Assembly: GCF_010179735.1 (NCBI RefSeq)
Contig: NZ_JAAEEH010000026.1
Location: 1-47,508 of the forward strand
Origin: Anaerotalea alkaliphila
GTDB taxonomy: Bacteria; Bacillota; Clostridia; Lachnospirales; Vallitaleaceae
Length of the DNA stretch: 47,508 nucleotides
Reading direction: 5' to 3'
The notes under the pieces are model-generated. The model had not been told where the DNA came from, ran no database searches, and was given only the letters and a program-made list of their open reading frames with translations. This document shows, piece by piece, positions 26,653 through 38,217 of this stretch; the first letter of the stretch is position 1, and every line of letters starts with the position of its first letter. A program made the translations under genes and the position numbers.

Positions 26653-29258
<2,606 letters not shown>

Positions 29259-29299
29259 AGAAGTGCACCTCCTTGCGATATCATCAATTGCTTGAACTC

Positions 29300-29328
29300 A
29301 GTATAGCATAGCGAAAAGATTTAGTCAC
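29300..29328 (-). promoter_or_regulatory. Promoter for the AraC-family regulator gene
   Basis: On the minus strand: GTGACT (29328-29323), a 17-base spacer and TATACT (29305-29300), preceded by TGC (extended -10). Confidence 0.65.
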
Positions 29329-29383
29329 CCGATTGGCAAGTCGGAAATGGTAACTTTAAGAACGAAGCACCTGTGAAAGGAAA

Positions 29384-29412
29384 TTGGCGTATGGAACGAG
29401 CTTTCTTATAAT
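29384..29412 (+). promoter_or_regulatory. Promoter for araA-araB-araD-tkt
   Basis: TTGGCG (29384-29389), a 17-base spacer and TATAAT (29407-29412), about 70 bases before araA. GGAAATGG at 29343 and GGAAATTGG at 29379 form an imperfect direct repeat, 36 bases apart, that could be part of an AraC-type operator; this is weak. The rest of the 222-base divergent region holds the two promoters and leaders only. Confidence 0.75.
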
Positions 29413-29480
29413 TAACATAGCAGGATGTGTCAATGTTGAAATGAATGGGTTTAAGGTGATCAAGGAAAAGGAGACTTCTT

Positions 29481-30974
29481 ATGAACAGTAAAAATTACAA
29501 ATTTTGGTTTGCCACCGGATCACAGGATTTATACGGTGTGGAGTGCCTTGCGCATGTGGAGGAGCATTCTAAAATCATGGTAAACAAGTTGAACGGGTCG
29601 GGAATTCTGTCGTTTGAACTGGTGTGGAAGCCGACATTGATTGACAACGCATCCATCCGTCAGTTGCTTAACGAGGCAAATGCAGACGAAGAGTGTGCCG
29701 GCGTAATTACCTGGATGCACACCTTTTCCCCGGCAAAGGCCTGGATTCTTGGGCTTCAGGAGTACAGAAAGCCGCTGATGCACATGCACACCCAGTTCAA
29801 TCAGGAGATTCCCTATGACACAATCGACATGGATTTCATGAATGAAAACCAGTCCGCCCATGGTGACAGGGAGTATGGCCATATCGTCACACGCATGGGA
29901 ATCGAGAGGAAGGTGGTTGTGGGCCATTGGAGTGATCCGGCCGTGCAGAATCGGATTGCGGATTGGATGCGGACAGCGGTCGGGATTATGGAAAGCAGCC
30001 ATATCCGTGTGGTGAGGGTGGCCGACAATATGCGCAACGTGGCAGTGACCGAGGGTGATAAGGTGGAAGCCCAGATCAAGTTCGGCTGGGAGGTGGACGC
30101 CTATCCGGTAAATGAAATCGTAAATTATGTAAAGGATGTTCCCGCTGTGGAAATCGATACCCTGGTGGAGGAATATTACAGCAAGTACGAAATCCATCTT
30201 GAAGGGCGTGGCGAGAAGGAATTTCGGCGCTCCATGGCGGTACAGGCCGGTATTGAGATAGGGTTTGAAAGGTTCCTGACAGAAAAAAACTATCAGGCGG
30301 TTGTCACCCACTTTGGGGACTTGGGTCATCTTGAACAGCTTCCGGGCCTGGCAATCCAACGGCTGATGGAAAAAGGATATGGCTTCGGCGGAGAAGGGGA
30401 CTGGAAGACGGCTGCCATGGTACGCCTGATGAAGATCATGACCGCAAGCGTCAAGGGGGCCAAAGGAACTTCCTTCATGGAGGATTACACCTACAACCTT
30501 GTGCCGGGAAAGGAGGGGATTCTGCAGGCTCATATGCTGGAAGTCTGCCCCACCATTTCCGAAGGGCCTATCGGCATTAAAGTGAGTCCCCTATCCATGG
30601 GAGGAAAGGAAGAACCTGCAAGGCTCGTATTTACGTCAAAAACCGGACCGGGTGTGGCAACTTCGCTGATCGATATGGGAAACCGTTTCCGTCTGATCAT
30701 CAATGAGGTGGATTGCAAGAAGGTGGAGAAACCGATGCCGAAGTTGCCGGTAGCCACCGCGTTCTGGACACCAAGGCCAAACCTGTCTGTAGGAGCGGAA
30801 AGCTGGATTCTGGCGGGAGGCGCACACCATACCGCATTCACCTATGACCTCACTGCAGAGCAGATGGCGGATTGGGCGGCGGCCATGGGAATCGAAGCGG
30901 TCATCATCGATAGCGGCACGACCATCCGCAGCCTGAAGAACGAGATGCGCTGGAACTCTGTGGCGTTCCGGTAG
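29481..30974 (+). CDS. araA: L-arabinose isomerase
   Basis: Converts L-arabinose to L-ribulose in the cytoplasm with a Mn2+ cofactor. The 497-residue protein starts YKFWFATGSQDLYG, the diagnostic AraA start. Metal and catalytic ligands correspond to E. coli E306, E333, H350 and H450: E305 in FGGEGDWKT, E334 in FMEDYTYNL, H351 in ILQAHMLEVCP, and H450 in GGAHHTAF. It is the first gene of the operon running through araB, araD and tkt; a purine-rich AAGGAG precedes the start. Confidence 0.98.
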   Translation: MNSKNYKFWFATGSQDLYGVECLAHVEEHSKIMVNKLNGSGILSFELVWKPTLIDNASIRQLLNEANADEECAGVITWMHTFSPAKAWILGLQEYRKPLMHMHTQFNQEIPYDTIDMDFMNENQSAHGDREYGHIVTRMGIERKVVVGHWSDPAVQNRIADWMRTAVGIMESSHIRVVRVADNMRNVAVTEGDKVEAQIKFGWEVDAYPVNEIVNYVKDVPAVEIDTLVEEYYSKYEIHLEGRGEKEFRRSMAVQAGIEIGFERFLTEKNYQAVVTHFGDLGHLEQLPGLAIQRLMEKGYGFGGEGDWKTAAMVRLMKIMTASVKGAKGTSFMEDYTYNLVPGKEGILQAHMLEVCPTISEGPIGIKVSPLSMGGKEEPARLVFTSKTGPGVATSLIDMGNRFRLIINEVDCKKVEKPMPKLPVATAFWTPRPNLSVGAESWILAGGAHHTAFTYDLTAEQMADWAAAMGIEAVIIDSGTTIRSLKNEMRWNSVAFR

Positions 30975-31001
30975 ATGGGGGCGAAAGGGGAGGATTGCAG
31001 C

Positions 31002-32609
31002 ATGAATGGAGAACAAGAGAAGATAAGGAACACGATCCGGGAGGGCAAGGCAATTCTGGGAATCGAACTTGGTTCCACACGGATAAAGGCGGTGCTGATT
31101 GGAGCGGACCACACCCCTGTTGCATCCGGCAACCATGTGTGGGAGAACCGGTTGGAAAATGGCATCTGGACGTATCCTCTGGAGTCCGTTTGGGAAGGGG
31201 TGCAGGATGCCTACCGGAAGATGGCGGAGGATGTGAGGAGCAGGTACGGGGAGGAGATCGGCGCACTGGGAGGTATAGGGATCAGCGCGATGATGCATGG
31301 ATACATGGTGTTCGACAAGAAGGGGAAACTCCTGGTTCCCTTCCGGACCTGGCGCAACACCATCACCAAGGAGGCATCGGATAAACTGACGGAACTGTTC
31401 CGGTATCCGGTACCCCAGAGGTGGAGCATCGCCCATCTCTATCAGGCAATCCTGAATAAGGAGCCTCATGTGCAGGAGGTGGATTATCTGGTCACATTGG
31501 AGGGCTATGTGCACTGGAAGCTGACGGGAAAGAAAGTGCTGGGTATTGGGGATATTGCCGGCATGTTTCCGGTGGATGTACATGCGAAGGATATTGACCA
31601 ACATAAGGTGGAGCAGTTCGACGAACTGGTAGAAAAGGAGAATCTCCCTTGGAAGCTGAGGGATATCCTTCCCAAAGCCCTGGTGGCGGGAGAAAACGCC
31701 GGTGTGCTTACACAGGAAGGGGCGGGGCTGCTGGATCCGGGTGGAAACTTGAAGGCGGGAGTACCCATGTGCCCCCCTGAAGGCGATGCGGGAACCGGAA
31801 TGACCGCCACGAACAGCGTGGGCGTACGCACTGGAAATGTGTCGGCAGGGACCAGTGTGTTTGCCATGGTGGTGCTTGAAGACAAATTGAAAAAAGTGCA
31901 TCCGGAAATCGATCTGGTTACCACCCCGGCAGGCGACATGGTTGGGATGGTCCACTGCAACAACTGCACCTCCGATTTGAATGCGTGGGTGGGAATCTTT
32001 AAGGAATTCGCCCAGTCGGCAGGCGTGGAAATGGACGATGACCAGTTGTTCTCCCTCCTGTACACGAAAGCGCTGGATGGTGAAAGCGACGGCGGCGGGC
32101 TGCTGGCGTACAACTATTTGTCCGGCGAGCACATCACCCATGTGGAGGAAGGGCGCCCCTTGTTTGTGAGGAAGCCGGACAGCCGGTTCAATCTGGCGAA
32201 TTTCATGCGGGCGCATCTTTTTGCCGCATTGGCCACCTTGAAAATTGGCTTGGACATCCTGTTCAAAGGAGAAAACGTCAAGTTGGATGTGCTGTCAGGG
32301 CATGGAGGTCTATTTAAAACAAAGGTTGTGGGACAGAAGATGATGGCGGCTGCGGCCGGTGTGCCGGTGTCTGTCATGGAAACGGCCGGGCAGGGCGGCG
32401 CATGGGGAATTGCTTTGCTGGCAGCCTATATGCTGGAAAAGGAAGATGGCGAGACGCTTGACAGCTATCTTAGGGAAAGGGTATTTGCCGGACAGAAAGG
32501 TGTTTTGTTGGAACCGGACGCTGCGGATGTGGAGGGTTTCAATCAATTCATGGAGAAGTATCTTTGCGGCCTTGCGATTGAGCGGGCAGCTGTGGAGGCG
32601 CTCCGATAG
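31002..32609 (+). CDS. araB: FGGY-family carbohydrate kinase, probable L-ribulokinase
   Basis: Phosphorylates L-ribulose at O5, judged by its place between araA and araD. The 535-residue protein has the FGGY kinase phosphate-1 motif [15 protein letters not shown] near the N-terminus, [27 protein letters not shown], and the C-terminal adenosine/phosphate-2 region ([20 protein letters not shown] and [19 protein letters not shown]). It does not show the sequence features I associate with classical E. coli or Bacillus AraB and is closer to the divergent type found in clostridial ara operons; xylulokinase is the alternative. ATG 31002 has GGGGAGG 8 bases upstream; ATG 30975 has none. Confidence 0.85.
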   Translation: MNGEQEKIRNTIREGKAILGIELGSTRIKAVLIGADHTPVASGNHVWENRLENGIWTYPLESVWEGVQDAYRKMAEDVRSRYGEEIGALGGIGISAMMHGYMVFDKKGKLLVPFRTWRNTITKEASDKLTELFRYPVPQRWSIAHLYQAILNKEPHVQEVDYLVTLEGYVHWKLTGKKVLGIGDIAGMFPVDVHAKDIDQHKVEQFDELVEKENLPWKLRDILPKALVAGENAGVLTQEGAGLLDPGGNLKAGVPMCPPEGDAGTGMTATNSVGVRTGNVSAGTSVFAMVVLEDKLKKVHPEIDLVTTPAGDMVGMVHCNNCTSDLNAWVGIFKEFAQSAGVEMDDDQLFSLLYTKALDGESDGGGLLAYNYLSGEHITHVEEGRPLFVRKPDSRFNLANFMRAHLFAALATLKIGLDILFKGENVKLDVLSGHGGLFKTKVVGQKMMAAAAGVPVSVMETAGQGGAWGIALLAAYMLEKEDGETLDSYLRERVFAGQKGVLLEPDAADVEGFNQFMEKYLCGLAIERAAVEALR

Positions 32610-32626
32610 GATAGGAGAAGCAAAAA

Positions 32627-33322
32627 ATGTTGGAAGAACTGAAGGAACAGATATATGAAGCAAATATGGAACTGCCAAAGCGCGGACTGGTGACCTACAC
32701 ATGGGGGAATGTAAGCGGCATGGACCGGGAACGGGGACTGTTTGTAATCAAGCCGAGCGGTGTGGATTACAATAAGTTGCGGCCAGAAGATATGATCGTG
32801 GTGGATCTGGAGGGAAACAAGGTGGAGGGGGAAATGAATCCTTCCTCGGATACGCCAACCCATCTGGAGCTTTACAAGGCGTTTCCAGAAATCGGCGGGA
32901 TTGTACATACCCATTCGCCCTTCGCCACATCATGGGCGCAGGCGGGAAGGGGAATTCCGTGCTATGGGACCACCCATGCGGACTATTTCCATGGAGAGAT
33001 TCCCTGTGCCAGAAATCTTACGGCCGAGGAAATCGAAGATGGATACGAGAAAAACACAGGACTTGTCATTGCGGAAACATTTCGGGGAAAGAATCCGGCC
33101 CATGTTCCGGCTGTCCTATGCAAGAACCATGGCCCATTCACTTGGGGAAAGGATGGCGCGGAGGCCGTGCACTATGCGGTGGTGCTGGAGGAAATCACGA
33201 AGATGAATCTGATGACGGAGCTGTTGAATCCCACAGCAGACAACCGGACGCCACAGTGCATGCAGGACAAGCATTTCTTGCGCAAGCACGGGCCGCATGC
33301 ATATTACGGCCAGGGAAAATAA
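32627..33322 (+). CDS. araD: L-ribulose-5-phosphate 4-epimerase
   Basis: Converts L-ribulose 5-phosphate to D-xylulose 5-phosphate using a divalent metal. The 231-residue aldolase class II protein matches E. coli AraD in length. Visible motifs: TWGNVSGMDRERGLFVIKPSGVDY, STPTHLELYKAFPEIGGIVHTHSPFAT-like metal site (H-x-H), TTHADYFHGEIPC, and CKNHGPFTWG with the third His. The ending PHAYYGQGK is the family's usual tail. It lies 17 bases after araB. Confidence 0.97.
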   Translation: MLEELKEQIYEANMELPKRGLVTYTWGNVSGMDRERGLFVIKPSGVDYNKLRPEDMIVVDLEGNKVEGEMNPSSDTPTHLELYKAFPEIGGIVHTHSPFATSWAQAGRGIPCYGTTHADYFHGEIPCARNLTAEEIEDGYEKNTGLVIAETFRGKNPAHVPAVLCKNHGPFTWGKDGAEAVHYAVVLEEITKMNLMTELLNPTADNRTPQCMQDKHFLRKHGPHAYYGQGK

Positions 33323-33366
33323 GGCAGAGGCTTCAAAGGCCTGCTAGAGGGTTGGTAGGAGGAAAA

Positions 33367-35463
33367 ATGGAAGTGAATCTGGAAATCGAGAAAAAATCAG
33401 TAAATGCAATCAGGATATTGGCGGCCGACGCGGTCCAAAAGGCCAATTCCGGTCATCCGGGGCTTCCCCTCGGCTCTGCCGCCATGGCATATGAGCTGTG
33501 GGGCCACCATATGAAACACAATCCCGTTGATTCTAAATGGGAGAATCGGGACCGTTTTGTCTTATCCGCCGGGCATGGATCCACGCTATTGTATTCCCTT
33601 CTCCATCTGTTCGGTTATGGCCTCTCCTTGAAGGATTTGTCGGTTTTCCGCCAGCTGGATTCCCGGACCCCGGGACATCCTGAATTCGGACATACAGCAG
33701 GGGTAGAGGCCACTACAGGACCTCTTGGAGCCGGCATTGGCATGGCGGTGGGCATGGCCATGGCCGAGGCCCATCTGGCGGCTGTGTTCAACAAGCCGGA
33801 GTATCCGGTGGTTGACCACTACACGTATGTGCTGGGTGGAGACGGCTGCATGATGGAGGGAGTCTCCTACGAGGCGCTCTCCCTGGCAGGCACGCTGGGA
33901 CTTGGAAAGTTGATTGTTCTATACGACTCCAACCGGATCACCATTGAGGGGGGCACAGAACGTGCATTTACCGAGAATGTGCAGAGGCGTATGGAGGCAT
34001 TCGGCTTCCAGATACTGACGGTGGAGGACGGCAATGACACTTTGGAGATCGGCAGAGCAATCAAGGCTGCGAAGGCAGATCAGGCTCATCCGTCCTTCAT
34101 CACCGTAAAAACCCAGATCGGCTGTGGCTGTCCGGCCAAGGAAGGGAAGGCAAGCGCCCACGGAGAACCGCTGGGAGCCGACAACGTAATTGCCCTGAAA
34201 AGGAACTTGGGCTGGGAAAGCATGGAGCCTTTCCATGTGCCGGAGGAAGTGTATGGGCATTACCGGAAGCTGGCAGATGCCGGAATCAACGCCCAGGATG
34301 CGTGGGAGGAGATGTTTGGCCGGTATGTGGATGCTTATCCTCAAATGAAAGGGCTGTGGGATGGGTACCATAACGTGCATGCTGCAGAAAAGCTCTATGA
34401 TTCCCCGGGATTCTGGGCGTATGAGGACATACCCCAAGCAACCAGAAACTTGTCGGGCATTTTGATCAACCGCCTGAAGGACCAGGTTCCGGGGCTGATT
34501 GGAGGGGCTGCCGACTTGGCGCCATCCACCAAGACGCATATGAAAGACGCGGGCGATTTCTCCAGGGATGATTATGCGGGGCGCAACCTGCATTTCGGAG
34601 TGCGGGAGATGGCCATGGCTGCCATAGGAAACGGTCTGGCCCTCCATGGCGGTCTGCGTCCCTTTGTGTCCACTTTCTTTGTGTTCAGCGATTATACAAA
34701 GCCTATGGCCAGGCTGTCCGCTTTGATGCGGCTTCCGGTGACCTATGTGTTCACCCATGACAGCATCGGGGTAGGGGAGGACGGGCCTACCCATGAGCCC
34801 ATCGAACAGTTGGCAATGTTGCGCTCCATTCCGGGAATGCATGTCTTCCGCCCTGCGGATGCCACGGAGACGGCGGCGGCCTGGTTCCATGCGGCGACCT
34901 CTTCGTCTGCCCCAACGGCACTGGTGCTGACGAGACAGAATCTGCCGCAGCTTTCCGGTTCCAGCAAGGAAGCCTTGAAAGGCGCTTATGTATTGGAAGG
35001 CAGCAGCAAGGAGGAGCCGGATGCCATTCTGATCGCCAGCGGTTCGGAAGTGTTCTTGGCTGTGGAAGCGAAAAAGGTGCTGGCGGAAGAGGGAATCGAT
35101 GTGTGTGTGGTGAGCATGCCATCCATGGATGTATTTGAGCAGCAGAGCCAGGAGTATAAGGATTCCGTACTCCCCATGGGAATCCGCAAACGCGTGGCAA
35201 TCGAGGCCCTCAGTGATTTCGGATGGGGGAAGTATGTAGGCTTGGACGGAGCAACGGTAACCATGAACGGCTTCGGTGCCTCCGCCCCGGCAGAACACTT
35301 GTTTGAAAGATTTGGTTTTACTGTGGAGAATGTGGTTCAAACGGTAAAGACAGTTCTTCAGGGGAGTCCCCAAGGAGCTGGAGGAGATGGCCGGGAACGG
35401 CGGAGGTGCGCATTTCCTGAAATGGCGGCCACAACCGCACCTGTAGGAATGCTTGTGACGTGA
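33367..35463 (+). CDS. tkt: Transketolase with an abnormal C-terminal extension
   Basis: Thiamine-diphosphate enzyme that feeds xylulose 5-phosphate into glycolysis through the non-oxidative pentose phosphate pathway. Full-length single-chain form: NSGHPGLPLGSAAMA (H30), GAGIGMAVGMAMAE, the diphosphate/metal motif GGDGCMMEGVSYEA, GVREMAMAAIGNG, and THDSIGVGEDGPTHEPIEQLAMLRSIPG. A normal enzyme of about 663-665 residues would end near ENVVQTVKTVLQ (residue 665); here 33 further residues rich in Gly, Arg and Ala follow before TGA. The extension starts exactly at a 9-base direct repeat (35361), and skipping to the second copy gives a stop after GSPFP. AGGAGG precedes ATG 33367. It is the last metabolic gene of the ara operon. 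Confidence 0.94.
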   Translation: MEVNLEIEKKSVNAIRILAADAVQKANSGHPGLPLGSAAMAYELWGHHMKHNPVDSKWENRDRFVLSAGHGSTLLYSLLHLFGYGLSLKDLSVFRQLDSRTPGHPEFGHTAGVEATTGPLGAGIGMAVGMAMAEAHLAAVFNKPEYPVVDHYTYVLGGDGCMMEGVSYEALSLAGTLGLGKLIVLYDSNRITIEGGTERAFTENVQRRMEAFGFQILTVEDGNDTLEIGRAIKAAKADQAHPSFITVKTQIGCGCPAKEGKASAHGEPLGADNVIALKRNLGWESMEPFHVPEEVYGHYRKLADAGINAQDAWEEMFGRYVDAYPQMKGLWDGYHNVHAAEKLYDSPGFWAYEDIPQATRNLSGILINRLKDQVPGLIGGAADLAPSTKTHMKDAGDFSRDDYAGRNLHFGVREMAMAAIGNGLALHGGLRPFVSTFFVFSDYTKPMARLSALMRLPVTYVFTHDSIGVGEDGPTHEPIEQLAMLRSIPGMHVFRPADATETAAAWFHAATSSSAPTALVLTRQNLPQLSGSSKEALKGAYVLEGSSKEEPDAILIASGSEVFLAVEAKKVLAEEGIDVCVVSMPSMDVFEQQSQEYKDSVLPMGIRKRVAIEALSDFGWGKYVGLDGATVTMNGFGASAPAEHLFERFGFTVENVVQTVKTVLQGSPQGAGGDGRERRRCAFPEMAATTAPVGMLVT

Positions 35464-35575
35464 ATCTCTGTATAATTGTTGATATCCATAGTGTGTACCT
35501 TCCTGTGATTTCTGGTTTGTGGAAAACTGGTTGTTGCAGATAGGAGCACTATGGATTTTTTGCTTTGGGGAGTCC
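35361..35575 (+). repeat. 9-bp direct repeat GGGGAGTCC flanking a 197-bp non-coding-like insert
   Basis: GGGGAGTCC occurs at 35361-35369 and again at 35567-35575. The segment between (35370-35566) contains a CATTTC-CT-GAAATG hairpin nested in AGGTGCG/CGCACCT arms, is followed by an AT-rich half, and shows no terminal inverted repeats that I can find. Removing the segment with one repeat copy puts transketolase into a TAG stop at 35583. This fits an insertion with target duplication, or a rearrangement scar; a chance repeat is not excluded. Confidence 0.45.
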
Positions 35576-35624
35576 ATTCCCATAGGAAGAACTGGAGAAA
35601 GGAAGATCATCATTTCACAAATCC

Positions 35625-36593
35625 ATGCCAACGAAGTCTTCGGAAAGATGGGTCGCAGATGGAGACAATATGGTTATGGAATTCGAGAGGCTTGGATACA
35701 GTACGGACCTGCAGTATGCGGAAGACGTCATAGAGAACCAGGTTGCCCAAATCGAGAATATGATCACCAAAGGGGTGAAAGTCCTTGTGATTGCAGCCAT
35801 TGACGGAGAATCCCTTACGGATGTGCTGGTCAAGGCCAACGATCAGAACATCCAAGTCATCGCCTATGACAGGCTCATAAGAAATTCAGAGCATGTGAGC
35901 TACTATGCGACCTTCGACAACTTCAAGGTTGGTGTGCTACAGGCATCCTATATCGAGGAAACCTTGGGTCTTAAGGAAGGGAACGGGCCATTCAACATTG
36001 AATTGTTTGCAGGATCTCCGGATGACAACAATGCCTACTTCTTCTTCGATGGAGCCATGAGCGTTTTGCAGCCCTATATCGACAGCGGAGCGCTAGTGGT
36101 CCGGAGCGGACAGGTGGACATGTCCCAAGTGGCAACACTGCGTTGGGATGGTTCCCTGGCACAGACGAGAATGGACAACTTGCTGAGCGCCAACTATGCC
36201 AACCGGCGCCTGGATGCGGTGCTGTCTCCCTATGACGGCATCAGCATCGGCATCCTGTCGTCTCTCAAAGGCATTGGCTATGGAGCCTCCGACCAGCCTA
36301 TGCCGGTTGTCACAGGGCAGGATGCGGAACTTCCTTCCATCAAGTCGATTCTGGCGGGGGAGCAGACGATGACCGTGTTCAAGGATACAAGGGAGCTTGC
36401 CAAAAAGGCGGTCCAGATGGTAGATGCTGTTCTGAACGACCGCGAAGCGGAAGTGAACGATACGGAAACCTATGACAATGGTGTGAAGGTCGTACCGTCC
36501 TATCTGTTGGAGCCAGTAGCTGTGGATGCGACCAACTGGGAGGATATCCTGGTCGGAAGTGGATACTACACGAAAGAGCAGATTACAGAGTAG
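35625..36593 (+). CDS. ChvE/MglB-type monosaccharide-binding protein lacking its signal peptide (N-terminally truncated)
   Basis: A 322-residue periplasmic-binding-protein domain of the multiple-monosaccharide (ChvE) type: [89 protein letters not shown], and [23 protein letters not shown]. Full-length relatives carry a lipoprotein signal and linker before the equivalent of this Met. Here the frame is closed by a TAG at 35583, only 13 codons upstream, and no signal sequence exists in any frame; no good ribosome site precedes ATG 35625 (the nearest, AAAGGAA, is about 20 bases away). The product, if made, would stay in the cytoplasm. It is likely a broken gene of the gguAB importer, cut together with the transketolase end. 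Confidence 0.85.
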   Translation: MPTKSSERWVADGDNMVMEFERLGYSTDLQYAEDVIENQVAQIENMITKGVKVLVIAAIDGESLTDVLVKANDQNIQVIAYDRLIRNSEHVSYYATFDNFKVGVLQASYIEETLGLKEGNGPFNIELFAGSPDDNNAYFFFDGAMSVLQPYIDSGALVVRSGQVDMSQVATLRWDGSLAQTRMDNLLSANYANRRLDAVLSPYDGISIGILSSLKGIGYGASDQPMPVVTGQDAELPSIKSILAGEQTMTVFKDTRELAKKAVQMVDAVLNDREAEVNDTETYDNGVKVVPSYLLEPVAVDATNWEDILVGSGYYTKEQITE

Positions 36594-36605
36594 CAGGGAC
36601 ACAGG

Positions 36606-36639
36606 TCAAGACCAGTGGGGAAGTTTCCACTGGTCTTGA
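36606..36639 (+). other. Intercistronic 13-bp perfect hairpin after the binding-protein gene
   Basis: 36606-36618 and 36627-36639 are perfect inverted repeats with an 8-base loop, between the binding-protein stop (36593) and the ATPase start (36679). The downstream sequence TTAAAG has no real U-tract, so it resembles the RNA-stabilising hairpin at 23827-23859 rather than a terminator, though weak termination is possible. Confidence 0.7.
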
Positions 36640-36678
36640 TTAAAGATTGGGGAAAAGAAGTTAAGGAGCGTATGTCTT

Positions 36679-38217
36679 ATGGCAGAATGCATTCTCGAAA
36701 TGAAAAGCATAACCAAAACCTTTCCAGGCGTGAAGGCCCTGGATCGGGTAAGCTTGAAAGTGCGGTCCGGAGAAATCCACGCTTTGGTGGGTGAAAATGG
36801 AGCGGGCAAGTCCACCTTGATGAAGGTGTTGAGCGGTGTATACCCCCATGGAAGTTATGAAGGGGACATCCTCTACCATGGGGAAGTATGCACGTTCAAG
36901 GATGTTAAGCAAAGCGAAGCGAAAGGGATTGTCATCATCCACCAGGAGCTGGCTTTGATTCCGTACCTATCCATAGCGGAAAACATTTTTCTGGGAAACG
37001 AGCAGGCACGGAACGGGATCATCAACTGGAACGACACCATCCTGCGGACCGGAGAACTGTTGCAGAAGGTGGGATTGACGGAGAGTCCGGATACGCTGGT
37101 TACCAACATCGGTGTAGGGAAGCAGCAGCTGGTTGAGATTGCAAAAGCATTGTCCAAGGATGTGAAGCTGCTGATTCTGGATGAACCGACGGCTGCGCTC
37201 AATGAGGATGACAGCGAAAACCTTTTGCAACTCCTGCTGGAGCTTAAAAAAAATGGCATATCTTCCATCATGATTTCCCATAAGTTGAACGAGATTTCGA
37301 AGATCGCCGATTCCATAACAATCATCCGGGATGGGCAATCCATCGAGACCTTGGAAATAGGGGAAGAAGGGATTTCAGAGGAAAGGATCATCCGTGGAAT
37401 GGTCGGCCGCGAATTGACGGACAGGTATCCTTCGCGGGTGACCGACATCGGCGACGTCTATTTTGAAGTCAGAAACTGGGAAGTCTATCATCCGCTCCAT
37501 GAAGGAAGAAAGGTTTTGGACAACATCAACATCAACATTAGGAAAGGCGAGATAGTAGGGATTGCAGGATTGATGGGAGCGGGCAGGACGGAATTCGCCA
37601 TGAGCATTTTCGGCAAGTCCTACGGGAAGAAAATCAGTGGCAGCCTGATCAAAGATGGGAGGGAAATCCATCTGAATTCCGTCAGCCAGGCCATTGAGAA
37701 CGGCATCGCCTATGTGACGGAGGATAGGAAGCAGTACGGACTAGTCCTTGATGACGACATAAGGCATAATATTTCGTTGACCAATTTGCAATCGATCACC
37801 CAGGGGTTGGTGATTGACGAGAAGAGGGAAATACGCGAGGCGGAAGAATTCAAGAGGAGGATGAACATCAAGTGCTCCAATATCTTCCAGAAGACGGTCA
37901 ATTTGAGCGGAGGAAACCAGCAGAAGGTGGTGCTCAGCAAATGGATATTTGCAGAGCCGGACATCCTGATACTGGACGAACCCACGAGAGGAATTGATGT
38001 GGGAGCAAAATATGAAATCTACACAATCATGAACAAATTGGCCAATGAAGGCAAATGCATCCTGGTGATTTCCTCAGAGCTTCCGGAAGTGCTGGGGACC
38101 TGCGACCGGATTTATGTGATGAGTGAAGGGAAAATTACCGGAGAGATGGACAAGGCAGATGCGACCCAGGAAAAGATCATGAAGCATGTCATCAACAACA
38201 AAAGGGAGGTAGAATGA
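36679..38217 (+). CDS. gguA: Monosaccharide ABC transporter ATP-binding protein, GguA/MmsA-type (CUT2)
   Basis: A 512-residue protein with two fused nucleotide-binding domains that power import of monosaccharides such as arabinose, xylose, galactose or glucose. Domain 1: Walker [10 protein letters not shown] (38-46), degenerate signature [16 protein letters not shown], Walker [12 protein letters not shown]. Domain 2: the expected degenerate Walker [10 protein letters not shown], signature [15 protein letters not shown], and Walker [27 protein letters not shown] lies 11 bases upstream of the ATG. Its end overlaps the permease start (ATGATG at 38214). Its cognate binding-protein gene just upstream lacks a signal peptide, so function depends on another binding protein or a secreted copy. 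Confidence 0.95.
   Translation: MAECILEMKSITKTFPGVKALDRVSLKVRSGEIHALVGENGAGKSTLMKVLSGVYPHGSYEGDILYHGEVCTFKDVKQSEAKGIVIIHQELALIPYLSIAENIFLGNEQARNGIINWNDTILRTGELLQKVGLTESPDTLVTNIGVGKQQLVEIAKALSKDVKLLILDEPTAALNEDDSENLLQLLLELKKNGISSIMISHKLNEISKIADSITIIRDGQSIETLEIGEEGISEERIIRGMVGRELTDRYPSRVTDIGDVYFEVRNWEVYHPLHEGRKVLDNININIRKGEIVGIAGLMGAGRTEFAMSIFGKSYGKKISGSLIKDGREIHLNSVSQAIENGIAYVTEDRKQYGLVLDDDIRHNISLTNLQSITQGLVIDEKREIREAEEFKRRMNIKCSNIFQKTVNLSGGNQQKVVLSKWIFAEPDILILDEPTRGIDVGAKYEIYTIMNKLANEGKCILVISSELPEVLGTCDRIYVMSEGKITGEMDKADATQEKIMKHVINNKREVE

Noticed and set aside
30636-32216. A 526-codon minus-strand frame opposite araA and araB
   Set aside because: Spans a gene junction of the ara operon and shows only shadow-type composition.
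35551-35733. 60-codon plus-strand frame with AGGAG ahead of ATG 35551, considered as the missing signal peptide
   Set aside because: The start [14 protein letters not shown] is not a signal peptide, and the frame is shifted relative to the binding protein and ends within it.
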